NCBI RefSeq assembly: GCF_003265345.1
Contig: NZ_QFWW01000010.1
Location: 40,773-104,772, forward strand
Source: Lentzea terrae
Lineage (GTDB): Bacteria > Actinomycetota > Actinomycetes > Mycobacteriales > Pseudonocardiaceae
Length of the DNA stretch: 64,000 nucleotides
Direction: 5' to 3'
How positions within the stretch are numbered: position 1 is the first letter of the stretch; the number at the start of each line of letters is the position of its first letter. The notes beneath the pieces were generated by a model that searched no databases, was not told the origin of the DNA, and saw only the letters and a program-made list of their open reading frames with translations. A program made the translations under genes and the position numbers. Shown one piece after another: positions 16,572-24,037 of this stretch.

Positions 16572-17231
16572 ATGATCCGAGTGGTCGTCGTGGACGACGA
16601 GGAACTGGTGCGGACGGGGTTCCGCCTGATCCTCCAGGCGGCCGGGGACATCGAGGTCGTCGCGACGCCGACCGGCGCGCAGGCGGTGCGCGAGATCAGC
16701 CTGCACAAACCCGATGTCGTGCTGCTCGACATCCGGATGCCGGACGTGGACGGGCTCACCGTCCTGCGCCAGCTGCAGGGCCTGAAGAACCCGCCGGTCG
16801 TCGCCATGCTCACGACGTTCGACTCCGACGAGTACATCGCCATGGCCCTGCGGTCGGGCGCGGCCGGGTTCATCCTCAAGGACACCGGGCCCGAACAGCT
16901 CGCCCAGATGGTGCGCACCCTGGTCAGCGGTGGCGTGGTGCTCTCCCCCAAGGTCACCCGCACGGTCGTCGACGGCTACCTCGGCTCCGGCGCGGGCTCG
17001 CAGGCCTCCGAGCAGGTCGGCCTGCTGACCGAACGCGAACGCGCCGTGCTCGTGCTGATCGCCGAAGGGCTGTCCAACACCGACATCGGGGCCCGCGTCC
17101 ACGTCAGCGTCGGCACGGTGAAGGACCACGTCAGCGCCATCCTCACCAAGCTCCGCGTGGGCAGCAGGGTCCAGGCGGCACTGGTGGCGCAGCGGGCGGG
17201 CCTGCTCGACGGGAACGGGGAACGGCCATGA
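16572..17231 (+). CDS. NarL/LuxR-family two-component response regulator
   Basis: 219-residue DNA-binding response regulator. The receiver domain (about 1-120) has the acidic pocket D8-D9 and phospho-acceptor Asp53 in LLDIRMPD, with the conserved Lys in FILKDT. The C-terminal LuxR-type helix-turn-helix (about 150-210) reads LTERERAVLVLIAEGLSN and VSVGTVKDHVSAIL. The GGAGCGTGAC sequence before the ATG serves as ribosome site. It overlaps the histidine kinase gene by 4 nt (ATGA), so the two are a co-translated pair. The regulated genes are unknown; the divergent CE2-type esterase or its own operon are possible targets. Similar pairs in actinomycetes often respond to envelope or antibiotic stress. 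Confidence 0.93.
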   Translation: MIRVVVVDDEELVRTGFRLILQAAGDIEVVATPTGAQAVREISLHKPDVVLLDIRMPDVDGLTVLRQLQGLKNPPVVAMLTTFDSDEYIAMALRSGAAGFILKDTGPEQLAQMVRTLVSGGVVLSPKVTRTVVDGYLGSGAGSQASEQVGLLTERERAVLVLIAEGLSNTDIGARVHVSVGTVKDHVSAILTKLRVGSRVQAALVAQRAGLLDGNGERP

Positions 17232-18334
17232 GCTCCCGGCTGTCCGACCGGCTCGTCGAAGTCCTGGTGCTCGTGGTCGCCGTCGCCGAGGGCGTGCTGA
17301 CCACGATCACCGAGGACGACCCGTACGGGTTCATCCCGATCGCGATCGCCGTGCTCGCGCTCGTGGTGGTCGAACGCTGGCCGCTGGCCGCGTTCCTGGC
17401 AACCCTGCCGGCCGTGCTGTACCCCGGCGCGATCGTCCCGGCGATCGTCGCCCTCTACGTGGTCTCGAGCCGCTACCGCGACTGGTGGCTGCTCGCCGGC
17501 TGCGGGCTGCTCGCCGCCGCCAGCTTCGTCTTCCCGACCACGGAGTTCGCCCCGACGATCTGGGACTCCTACGCGCTGCTCGGCGTCATCTACTTCACGA
17601 TGACGGCACTCGCACCGATCCTGCTCGGTCAGTTCCTGCACACGCAGCGGGAGCTGGCGCTGCGGCTGGAGGAGGTCAAGGAGGCCCGCGAGCACGAGCG
17701 GCGACTCGACGCCGAGGCGATCCTCGCCCGCGAACGCAACCAGCTCGCCCGCGAGATGCACGACGTCGTCTCCCACCAGGTGAGTCTGATCGCGGTGCAG
17801 GCGGGCGCGCTCAAGGTCAGCACCACCGACCCCAACGCCTCGCTGGCGGCCGAGAACGTCCGCCAGCTGTCGGTGAACACGCTCGACGAGCTGCGCCACA
17901 TGGTGAACCTGCTGCGTGCGTCGGGCAGCCCGGCGACCGAGCTGACCCCGCAGCCGACGCTGACCGACCTGGACCGGCTCATCGGCAACAGCGCGATCGA
18001 CGCACGCCTCGTCGGCGCCGCCCCGGACGACCTGGAGCCGCCGGTGCAGCGCGCGATCTACCGCACCATCCAGGAAGCGCTCACCAACGTGCGCAAGCAC
18101 GCCCCCGGCGCCAGCGCCACGATCGACATCAGCCACGACGACACCGATCTGACCGTCACCGTCACCAACACCCCGCCCACCCGGCCGAACCTCGCCCTGC
18201 CCAGCGCCCGCCACGGGCTCGTCGGGCTGCACGAACGGGCGGCGCTGCTGGGCGGGAGGCTCCACACCGGACCCACGCCCGACGGCGGCTTCCAGCTACA
18301 GCTGCGGCTGCCGGCGGGCGCCGCGCGAGGCTGA
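17228..18334 (+). CDS. HisKA_3-family sensor histidine kinase
   Basis: 368-residue membrane sensor kinase, partner of the response regulator just upstream (4-nt ATGA overlap). The N-terminal half has about five transmembrane helices (residues ~10-140) and no large extracellular domain, so the signal is probably sensed in or at the membrane. A short coiled region leads to the dimerisation/phospho-acceptor helix AREMHDVVSHQ with His178. The HATPase_c domain (about 265-368) shows QEALTNVRKHAPGA (N box) and HGLVGLHERAALLGG (G box). The 3' end of the gene, from about 18257, is imperfectly duplicated directly after the stop codon. Confidence 0.92.
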   Translation: MSSRLSDRLVEVLVLVVAVAEGVLTTITEDDPYGFIPIAIAVLALVVVERWPLAAFLATLPAVLYPGAIVPAIVALYVVSSRYRDWWLLAGCGLLAAASFVFPTTEFAPTIWDSYALLGVIYFTMTALAPILLGQFLHTQRELALRLEEVKEAREHERRLDAEAILARERNQLAREMHDVVSHQVSLIAVQAGALKVSTTDPNASLAAENVRQLSVNTLDELRHMVNLLRASGSPATELTPQPTLTDLDRLIGNSAIDARLVGAAPDDLEPPVQRAIYRTIQEALTNVRKHAPGASATIDISHDDTDLTVTVTNTPPTRPNLALPSARHGLVGLHERAALLGGRLHTGPTPDGGFQLQLRLPAGAARG

Positions 18335-18510
18335 CCGTCGCCCGCGCCAGGTACACCGCGCAGCCCAGGCCGGGCAGCAGGCTCCACACCGCACCCACAC
18401 CCGACCGCCACTTCCAGCTACAGCTGCGGCTGCCGATCACCACGGTCGGCACCGCGCGTGGCCGACCGTCGCCCGAAGCGGGCCAGGTAGACCGCGCGGC
18501 CCGCGAGGCT
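18257..18510. repeat. Imperfect tandem duplication (~122-131 bp) at the kinase/membrane-protein junction
   Basis: The segment from AGGCTCCACACCG (18257) through the kinase stop codon to about 18370 recurs from 18379 to about 18510. Shared blocks include CTTCCAGCTACAGCTGCGG at 18289 and 18411 (offset 122) and GACCGTCGCCCG at 18333 and 18464 (offset 131). Copy 1 encodes the kinase C-terminus on the plus strand; copy 2 encodes the C-terminus of the convergent membrane protein on the minus strand. Together they explain the whole gap between the two genes. Confidence 0.7.
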
Positions 18511-19641
18511 GACCTCGAGGTGGTCCACCACTGGATCGAAGAACGTCTTGCGGTGAGCGGAGTCGGTGACGATCGTGGCGATGAAGTACAGCGTCGAGAA
18601 CGCGGCGACGAACAGGCAGACCTGCACCAGCTCGTTCGACAACGGCACCTGAACGCCGAACAGCTGGCCGGGCGTCGGATCGTGGCTCACCCACGACTTG
18701 ATGGCGGAGTCGGGAATCGCGAGCTTGCCCAGCACCACGAAGGCCGCGAAGACCACCATCGCGAACACCAGTGCCTGCAGCATCATGGTGAGCAGCAGGA
18801 TCAGCACCACGTTCGCGCGTTCCAGCGGCGTGAGCGGCTGGGACGTCTCATCCACCCCTGCGCGCAGCCCCGCGAAAGGTTCGTCGGGCAACGCGCTGAA
18901 GTGGTCGACCGACGCGAGCCCGGTGCGCAGTGCGCGCACCTCCGCGGCGAACACCGAGCACAGGAAGAGCCCGCTCAGGACGGCGAAGAACCCCAGGATC
19001 AACGCCATCTGGCCACGCGGGATCTGCCCGGCGCTCTGCCAGATCTCGGCGGTGAAGAAACCGAACGTCGTCACCAGCAACAACAACGGCATGGCGCGGC
19101 TGGTCATCGTCCCGACGCTGCGCAGCTGACGCAGTGCCGCCCGCAACGCCCAGCCGAGGATCGACCCCACGCCGATCGCCGTCAGGCCGTACAGCAGCCC
19201 CACCTCGATCAGGTAGGCCAGGAGTTCTGCCCACGGCTCGGTGTTGTCGAGCACCGTGTCCGCGGCCGTGCCCACCACCACGTAGCCGACGACAACCGCT
19301 AGGGCCGGCACGAACCCGCGGTCGTCCAGGACGCGGTCACGGGCCCAGCCCGCGGCGAGCCACGCGGCGATGGCGGGAAAGACCACCGTTCCGACCAACG
19401 TGACGGTGTAGAGCAGCAGGAAGAGACCGTTCTCGATCCGCTCGGAGAACGCCGCGTCCCCGTCGATGATGGTCACCACCTTGTACAGCAGCTCGGCCAG
19501 CGCGAGCCAGACCACCGCGGGAACGATGCGGACCGTGAGGTTCTTCTCCAGCCCGCGCACGACGGCGGGCAGTCCCCTGCGGCGAAACCACTGCTCTGTC
19601 TTGCGCGCGTCCAGTTCGGACCTGCTCATGTGCTCGTTCAT
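18418..19641 (-). CDS. Multi-pass membrane protein of unknown function
   Basis: 407-residue integral membrane protein that I cannot assign to a family. About eight hydrophobic helices are visible, e.g. IVPAVVWLALAELLYKV, FLLLYTVTLVGTVVFPAI, ALAVVVGYVVVG, LLLVTTFGFF, ALILGFFAVLSGLFL, VVLILLLTMMLQALVFAMVV and VCLFVAAFSTLYFIATIV. The N-terminus (MNEHMSRSELDARKTEQWF) is hydrophilic and probably cytoplasmic, and a soluble loop of about 40 residues falls between helices 6 and 7. No transporter or enzyme motif stands out. The last ~25 residues are encoded within the tandem duplication shared with the convergent kinase gene, so the native C-terminus may have been altered. The start may be the ATG at 19641 or 19629; ribosome-site evidence is weak for both. 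Confidence 0.75.
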   Translation of the reverse strand: MNEHMSRSELDARKTEQWFRRRGLPAVVRGLEKNLTVRIVPAVVWLALAELLYKVVTIIDGDAAFSERIENGLFLLLYTVTLVGTVVFPAIAAWLAAGWARDRVLDDRGFVPALAVVVGYVVVGTAADTVLDNTEPWAELLAYLIEVGLLYGLTAIGVGSILGWALRAALRQLRSVGTMTSRAMPLLLLVTTFGFFTAEIWQSAGQIPRGQMALILGFFAVLSGLFLCSVFAAEVRALRTGLASVDHFSALPDEPFAGLRAGVDETSQPLTPLERANVVLILLLTMMLQALVFAMVVFAAFVVLGKLAIPDSAIKSWVSHDPTPGQLFGVQVPLSNELVQVCLFVAAFSTLYFIATIVTDSAHRKTFFDPVVDHLEVSLAGRAVYLARFGRRSATRGADRGDRQPQL

Positions 19642-19801
19642 CCTGTCTGACCGGCCCGGAGATCACCGCCGGGTGGCGGGGTGGTTCCCGACAGTCGGCG
19701 GAGTGCGGCCGGTGCGACCGCTGCGGTGTGCTGGACGCGCAGATCCTAAAGCGACGAAGGGACTGCCAGACGCCGCGGGACCGGAACCCTGCACCGACCG
19801 C

Positions 19802-19853
19802 GGCACGGACGGGTACCGTGCCAAGCCACGCCACCCTCGGCGCGGTACCCGTC
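19802..19853. terminator. Overlapping alternative hairpins after the PHP-phosphoesterase gene
   Basis: An 11-bp perfect inverted repeat GACGGGTACCG / CGGTACCCGTC (19808-19818 and 19843-19853, loop 24 nt) overlaps a compact 7-bp hairpin GGCACGG / CCGTGCC (19802-19808 and 19816-19822). Only one can form at a time. Position just after the stop at 19859 (minus strand) suggests a terminator. The rest of the 19642-19858 gap shows nothing recognisable. Confidence 0.45.
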
Positions 19854-19858
19854 TCCTC

Positions 19859-21460
19859 TCAGCGCGGTACGGCGGCGAACACCGGGTTCGAGTAGCACCA
19901 CAGGTCTTCCCACGGGTCCGCCTTGCCGACGACGTCGATCGCCGGACCGGCCGGATCGACGGCGGCGCCGTGGTAGCCGGGTGCGGTGCGCTTGCCGTCG
20001 GTGCCCCTGACCCGCACGTAGAACGGTCCGTCGACGGTGATCCGGTGGACCAGTTCGACGGTGCCGGAGCGGGCCCGGACGTCCCACGACCGCGCGACCT
20101 TCGTCTGCGGGGCGCGCAGGACCGACCGGTCGGCTGCCGGGCCGGTGACCGCGCCGACGATCAGGTCGACCCGCGCCAGCTCCGGCACGAAACCGGCGAA
20201 GTTCGGGCGGTCGGCCAGGTCGATCCGGACCACCACCTCGACCACGTCACCGCGGCGCGCCCGCAGCGTGCCGCCCATCGCCGTCCCCGGCCCACGTGAT
20301 CCGCGCGGGCGCAGCCGCACGTCCAGACCTGCCACGAGATCGCCGAGGCAGACCCACATCCGGCCGGCCCGCATCGCCCGCATCACCTCGCGGTGACCGC
20401 GGCCGGTGACGCCGACCCAGGTCTTGTTGTAGGCGCCGGGCGGGAACGAGCTGTACTCGACGACCGGGCGGCCCGCGTTGACCGGGTCAGGGAACCGGCC
20501 GGTGTTGTTGAAGGTGCGGCCCTCGCTGTCGTACGGGATGTCGTCGTAACCTTGCTGGTCGAGGCGGTCCACCGGGTTCTTCATCCAGTCCCCGCAACCC
20601 TGGTGGCCGTCCGAGGTGGTGGTGATCCACCACGGTTTGCCCTCGGCGAGCAGGCTGTCCCAGAAGCCGCCGACCGTGGCGGTCGTCCAGTCGAAACCGC
20701 CCCACGTGCGGTAGCTCTCGGCCGGATAACCGGGGAAGGAGAACTTGCCCGGAGCCGAGTCGTACAAGCCGCGGCCCCGCGCCATGCCCGGTGCCGGCAG
20801 ACCGGCCGCCTGGTGGCCGGGCGCGCCCTCCATGCCGATCACGATGCCCGGCGCCGTGTCGCGCCAGGTGCGGGTCTCCCCCGGCGAGTTGATGCCCAGC
20901 CGCGACGGGTGGTTGGGCAGCACCAGCGCGTCGGCGATCCGGCCGGACGCCACCGCGTTCTGCAGGAACTTCAACGCCTGCACCGCGATCGCCTCGTTGG
21001 CCGGGGTGCCGTCGCGGGTGCCGTTCACGCGTGCGTCGAACCGGGTGACGAACTCCTGCAGCAGGCTCGCCTCGTTGCGGCCGGGCGCGAGCATCAGCGT
21101 GGTGTGCTCGCCGGCCGGGATGTTCCACTCCAGGCCGGTGAAGACGAGCATGTCGCTGTACTTCTGCCGGGCCGCCACGATGTCCGCCACCAACGGCGTC
21201 ACGCTGTGCTTCGCGAACGGGACGTTGCCGTGGTCCGTGATCGTCAGCCAGCTCAGGCCGTGTCGCGCCGCGCGCTCGACCTGTGTGGCCACCGGGTACA
21301 TGGCGTCGTTGCTGTACTGGCTGTGGGTGTGGTGATCACCGGCGAGCCAGGTGTAGCCACCGCTGCTGCTCTCCGCACGCGCGGGTGTGCTGCCGAGCGC
21401 GGCACCGGCCACCAGCCCGGTGCCGATCAGAAATCCGCGCCGGTCGGTCTGTCCCGCCAT
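19859..21460 (-). CDS. Secreted (Tat) PHP-domain metal-dependent phosphoesterase-like protein
   Basis: About 533-residue exported protein. The N-terminus has a twin-arginine motif (TDRRGFLIGTG) and an Ala-rich cleavage region ending ARAES. The catalytic part is a PHP domain with metal ligands in GDHHTHSQYSND, TITDHGN, EWNIPAGEHTT and TTSDGHQGCGD; PHP proteins are metallo-phosphoesterases. The C-terminal ~150 residues are beta-rich. The start codon ATG at 21460 overlaps the stop of the upstream EEP gene as TGATG, so the two proteins are probably made together and act on the same phosphorylated substrate outside the cell. A GTG three nt earlier (21463) is an alternative start. The substrate (nucleotide, inositol phosphate, teichoic acid or lipid) cannot be read from the sequence. 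Confidence 0.82.
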   Translation of the reverse strand: MAGQTDRRGFLIGTGLVAGAALGSTPARAESSSGGYTWLAGDHHTHSQYSNDAMYPVATQVERAARHGLSWLTITDHGNVPFAKHSVTPLVADIVAARQKYSDMLVFTGLEWNIPAGEHTTLMLAPGRNEASLLQEFVTRFDARVNGTRDGTPANEAIAVQALKFLQNAVASGRIADALVLPNHPSRLGINSPGETRTWRDTAPGIVIGMEGAPGHQAAGLPAPGMARGRGLYDSAPGKFSFPGYPAESYRTWGGFDWTTATVGGFWDSLLAEGKPWWITTTSDGHQGCGDWMKNPVDRLDQQGYDDIPYDSEGRTFNNTGRFPDPVNAGRPVVEYSSFPPGAYNKTWVGVTGRGHREVMRAMRAGRMWVCLGDLVAGLDVRLRPRGSRGPGTAMGGTLRARRGDVVEVVVRIDLADRPNFAGFVPELARVDLIVGAVTGPAADRSVLRAPQTKVARSWDVRARSGTVELVHRITVDGPFYVRVRGTDGKRTAPGYHGAAVDPAGPAIDVVGKADPWEDLWCYSNPVFAAVPR

Positions 21461-22785
21461 CACGGGACCCTGGTGAAGACGACGCCGAGCGCGTCGACCT
21501 CGTCACCGGAACGGCCGTGGAAGCCCGCGATCTGCCAGCCCGCCGGTGCGGTGTAGGTGACGGCGTTCGGCGTCTCGGAGCCACCGGACAGCGTTCGGCC
21601 CGTGTTCGTCGTGAAGCGGGCGAAGAAGATTCTGGTGTGACCGTCGCGCTGGGCCGAGTGCAGGGTCACCGACGTGAGGTGCTCGCCCGCTGCCAGCGTC
21701 AGTTCGCGCGCCGAGCCGCCGTTGCCGCCGTGGGTGAAGGACGTGCCGTCGGCGAGGGTGAGCCCGACCTGGTCGACCCGCGAACCGGCGCGCATCGAGA
21801 CCTTGGTGACCCGCTGCGCCAGCGGAACCGTGGCGACGTCGGTGAACGGGCTGCCGTGCGGTCCGCCCCAGGTGTCGCTGAGCGACAGGGCCGGGTTCAG
21901 CGTCCACCGGAAGTCCGCCGCGATCGGGTAGTGGTCGGACAGCATCTTGTTGTCGGCCGTGCGGAACGCCGCGTTCTCGTTGGCGTACCGGGTCAGGTTC
22001 AGCGTGATGTACCTGTTGCCGCGGAACAGGATCTTGTCGACGACCTCGCACGCGTCGGTGATGGCGGCGTCGTTGCACACCAGGGCGGGGTCGCCCGCGG
22101 CGGGCGGCACGCCACCGCGCTCCTCCTGTACCCAGGCGTCGGTGAGTCCGTTGGCGGAGACCAGTTCCCGGATGTTGTCACCGGTGCGGGTGTAACGGGT
22201 GTTGGTGTCGCCGGCGACCACCACCGCGTTGCCCGCCGAGTTGGCGGCGATGAACCGGGAGAGCTCGCTGATGTTGGCGCGCCGGGCGGCGAGGTCGGCC
22301 TCGTTCGAGCCCGCGTTGGCGTGCACGTTGTAGAAGTCGATCAGCACGCCCTCGGCGACGCGGGTCCGCGACCACGTGAACCCCTTGGGGGTCAGGCAGT
22401 CCGTGCCGTTGCACTTGTCCCACTTGTCTCGGACGAGGTCCGAGTACGGGTGGTTGGCCAGCGTGTTGAGTCCGTCACCGAACGGGACGCCGCCGCTGGT
22501 GGGCGTGCGGAACGGGTGGGTGTTGTTGGCGTAGAGCGACGCGTGGAAGTTGAAGTCCTCCTGCACGTGCACGATGTCGTACGGCCTGATCCGCTGACCG
22601 ATGATCGGCGTGTTGGCCTTCGGGTTGCCACTGGACAGCCCTTCCGGCAGCCCGGCGACGTTGTAGCTCAGCACGGAGAACGTCCCGGCGGCCGGCGGTG
22701 CGGCTGCGGCGGGGAGCGCGGCCCCGGTCGTTCCGGCCGACAAGGCGACAACAGCGACAAATCTGGTCAACTTGACCATTTGCAC
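21460..22785 (-). CDS. Secreted EEP-family phosphodiesterase with C-terminal jacalin-like lectin domain
   Basis: 441-residue secreted protein of the endonuclease/exonuclease/phosphatase (EEP) fold. The signal peptide (about 1-36) ends near AAAAPPAAG. The EEP domain (about 37-310) carries LSYNVAGLPEG, HVQEDFNFH (catalytic Glu), DFYNVHANAG, VVVAGDTNTR and SDHYPIAADF (general-base His), the standard motif series. The group includes sphingomyelinase-like and inositol-polyphosphate phosphatases as well as nucleases. The C-terminal ~125 residues (DTWGGPHGSPFTDV to GVVFTRVP) resemble a jacalin-type beta-prism, probably for carbohydrate binding. The GTG at 22785 has AGGAG 7 nt upstream and is preferred to the ATG at 22779. 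First gene of a two-gene unit with the PHP protein; divergent from an AraC regulator that may control it. Confidence 0.85.
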   Translation of the reverse strand: MQMVKLTRFVAVVALSAGTTGAALPAAAAPPAAGTFSVLSYNVAGLPEGLSSGNPKANTPIIGQRIRPYDIVHVQEDFNFHASLYANNTHPFRTPTSGGVPFGDGLNTLANHPYSDLVRDKWDKCNGTDCLTPKGFTWSRTRVAEGVLIDFYNVHANAGSNEADLAARRANISELSRFIAANSAGNAVVVAGDTNTRYTRTGDNIRELVSANGLTDAWVQEERGGVPPAAGDPALVCNDAAITDACEVVDKILFRGNRYITLNLTRYANENAAFRTADNKMLSDHYPIAADFRWTLNPALSLSDTWGGPHGSPFTDVATVPLAQRVTKVSMRAGSRVDQVGLTLADGTSFTHGGNGGSARELTLAAGEHLTSVTLHSAQRDGHTRIFFARFTTNTGRTLSGGSETPNAVTYTAPAGWQIAGFHGRSGDEVDALGVVFTRVP

Positions 22786-22859
22786 CGCACGGCTCCTAAG
22801 TTCAGATACGAGCACGACGCTGGCGACGTTAGGACAACACGAAGAACTTTCATATATCT

Positions 22860-22882
22860 TGGACATGACAACACGGTGTCCA
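22860..22882. promoter_or_regulatory. Inverted repeat in the divergent EEP/AraC region
   Basis: TGGACA (22860-22865) and TGTCCA (22877-22882) form a dyad with centres 17 bp apart, suited to binding a dimeric regulator. It lies 75 bp before the EEP start and about 118 bp before the AraC start. Control by the adjacent AraC protein is a guess. Confidence 0.3.
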
Positions 22883-22894
22883 CAAAGCGACGAA

Positions 22895-22919
22895 GTTTTT
22901 CCGCCGCCTGCGGAAAAAC
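22895..22919. other. Short hairpin with A/T-rich arms before the AraC gene
   Basis: Perfect 10-bp inverted repeat GTTTTTCCGC / GCGGAAAAAC with a 5-nt loop, in the 214-bp divergent region, about 80 bp before the AraC ATG. The T5 and A5 runs are inside the stem, so it is not a standard terminator for either gene. A regulator site or 5' UTR structure are possible. Confidence 0.4.
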
Positions 22920-22999
22920 CGCTCGCGACGTGACTCAACTGGTACTGCGAACGGGTGAAAGGGCATCATCGGCGTCCTGCCCCAGAAAGGACCTGTTCG

Positions 23000-24037
23000 A
23001 TGTCCGCCGACGCGACCAGCCGCAGCACGTCCGCGACGATCTCGCCGAACATCCTGCGGTACCTCACCGCGGTGACCGACGAGCTCGGCGCCGACCTGCG
23101 GCCGGCGCTGGCCGGAGTCGGGCTCGACGAGCAGATGCTGCAGTCGGCCGACCTGCGGGTGTCCTACCGCCAGGGCAGCGAGGTCATCCACTGCGCCCTG
23201 CAGCTCACCGGGAGTGACGACCTGGGGCTGCGGGTGGGCGCGCGGCAGCACCCGACGGCGTGGGGCCTGATGGGGTTCGCGCTCATGGCGGCCGGCACGT
23301 TGCGCGACGCCGTCGAGACCGGGGTGCGGTTCCAGAACCTGTCCGGCGCGATGGTGGTGTGGTCGGCGGGGCAGGCGGACGCGGGTTTCACGCTGTGGGC
23401 CGACCAGCCCGATCCGGTGGTGGACGCGGGCGTCGGCACGTTCCTGGTCCAGGAGGCGTTCGCGAGCGTCGTCACGGTCACCCGGCACGCGCTCGGTGCC
23501 GAGTTCCGCCCGCGCCAGGTGGACTTCACCTTCGCCGCGCCCGACCCCGCGCCGTACACCGAGCTGTTCGGCTGCCCGGTCCGCTTCTCCGCTGACCGCA
23601 ACGGTCTGGTGTTCCCCGCCGCGTGGGTGCGCACCGAGATGCCCGGCCGCGACCCCGTCACCTTCGCGTCGCTGACGACGTTGCTGGACGAACAGCTGGC
23701 GTCCCGGCGCACCCGGCAGGACCTGTTGGAGGTGCTGGAGATCTCGATCGCGCAGAGCCTGCCGGACGTGCCCACCTTCGCCGAGCAGGCCCGGAAGCAC
23801 GCGACGGGCGAACGCACGCTGCGCCGCCGCCTCGCCGAGTGCGGGACGACCTACGAGGCACTCGTCGACGGCGTGCGGCGGGAGCGGGTCGAGCTGCTGC
23901 TGCGCCGCCCGGACGTGACGTTGACCGACATCGCCCGCCAGGCCGGCTTCTCCGACGTCCGCGCACTGCGGCGGGCGATCCGCCGCTGGCACGACATGAC
24001 CGCGGTGGAACTGCGCGAGACGGTCCACCACTCCTGA
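23000..24037 (+). CDS. AraC-family transcriptional regulator (arabinose-binding-like N-domain)
   Basis: 345-residue regulator. The N-terminal ~190 residues match the sensor domain type found in OruR/ArgR-like AraC proteins (RYLTAVTDELGADLRPALAGVG, GLMGFALMAAGTLRDAVETGV). The C-terminal AraC helix-turn-helix (about 245-340) reads ATGERTLRRRLAECGTTYEALV and LTDIARQAGFSDVRALRRAIRRW. The ATG at 23000 has AAAGGA about 9 nt upstream; an earlier in-frame GTG at 22955 lacks a ribosome site. It is divergent from the EEP-PHP pair and convergent with the aldehyde dehydrogenase operon; the two stop codons abut as TGATCA with no spacer. Regulators of this subgroup often control oxidation of small organic compounds, so the P450/FMO/ALDH operon is a plausible target. 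Confidence 0.9.
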   Translation: MSADATSRSTSATISPNILRYLTAVTDELGADLRPALAGVGLDEQMLQSADLRVSYRQGSEVIHCALQLTGSDDLGLRVGARQHPTAWGLMGFALMAAGTLRDAVETGVRFQNLSGAMVVWSAGQADAGFTLWADQPDPVVDAGVGTFLVQEAFASVVTVTRHALGAEFRPRQVDFTFAAPDPAPYTELFGCPVRFSADRNGLVFPAAWVRTEMPGRDPVTFASLTTLLDEQLASRRTRQDLLEVLEISIAQSLPDVPTFAEQARKHATGERTLRRRLAECGTTYEALVDGVRRERVELLLRRPDVTLTDIARQAGFSDVRALRRAIRRWHDMTAVELRETVHHS

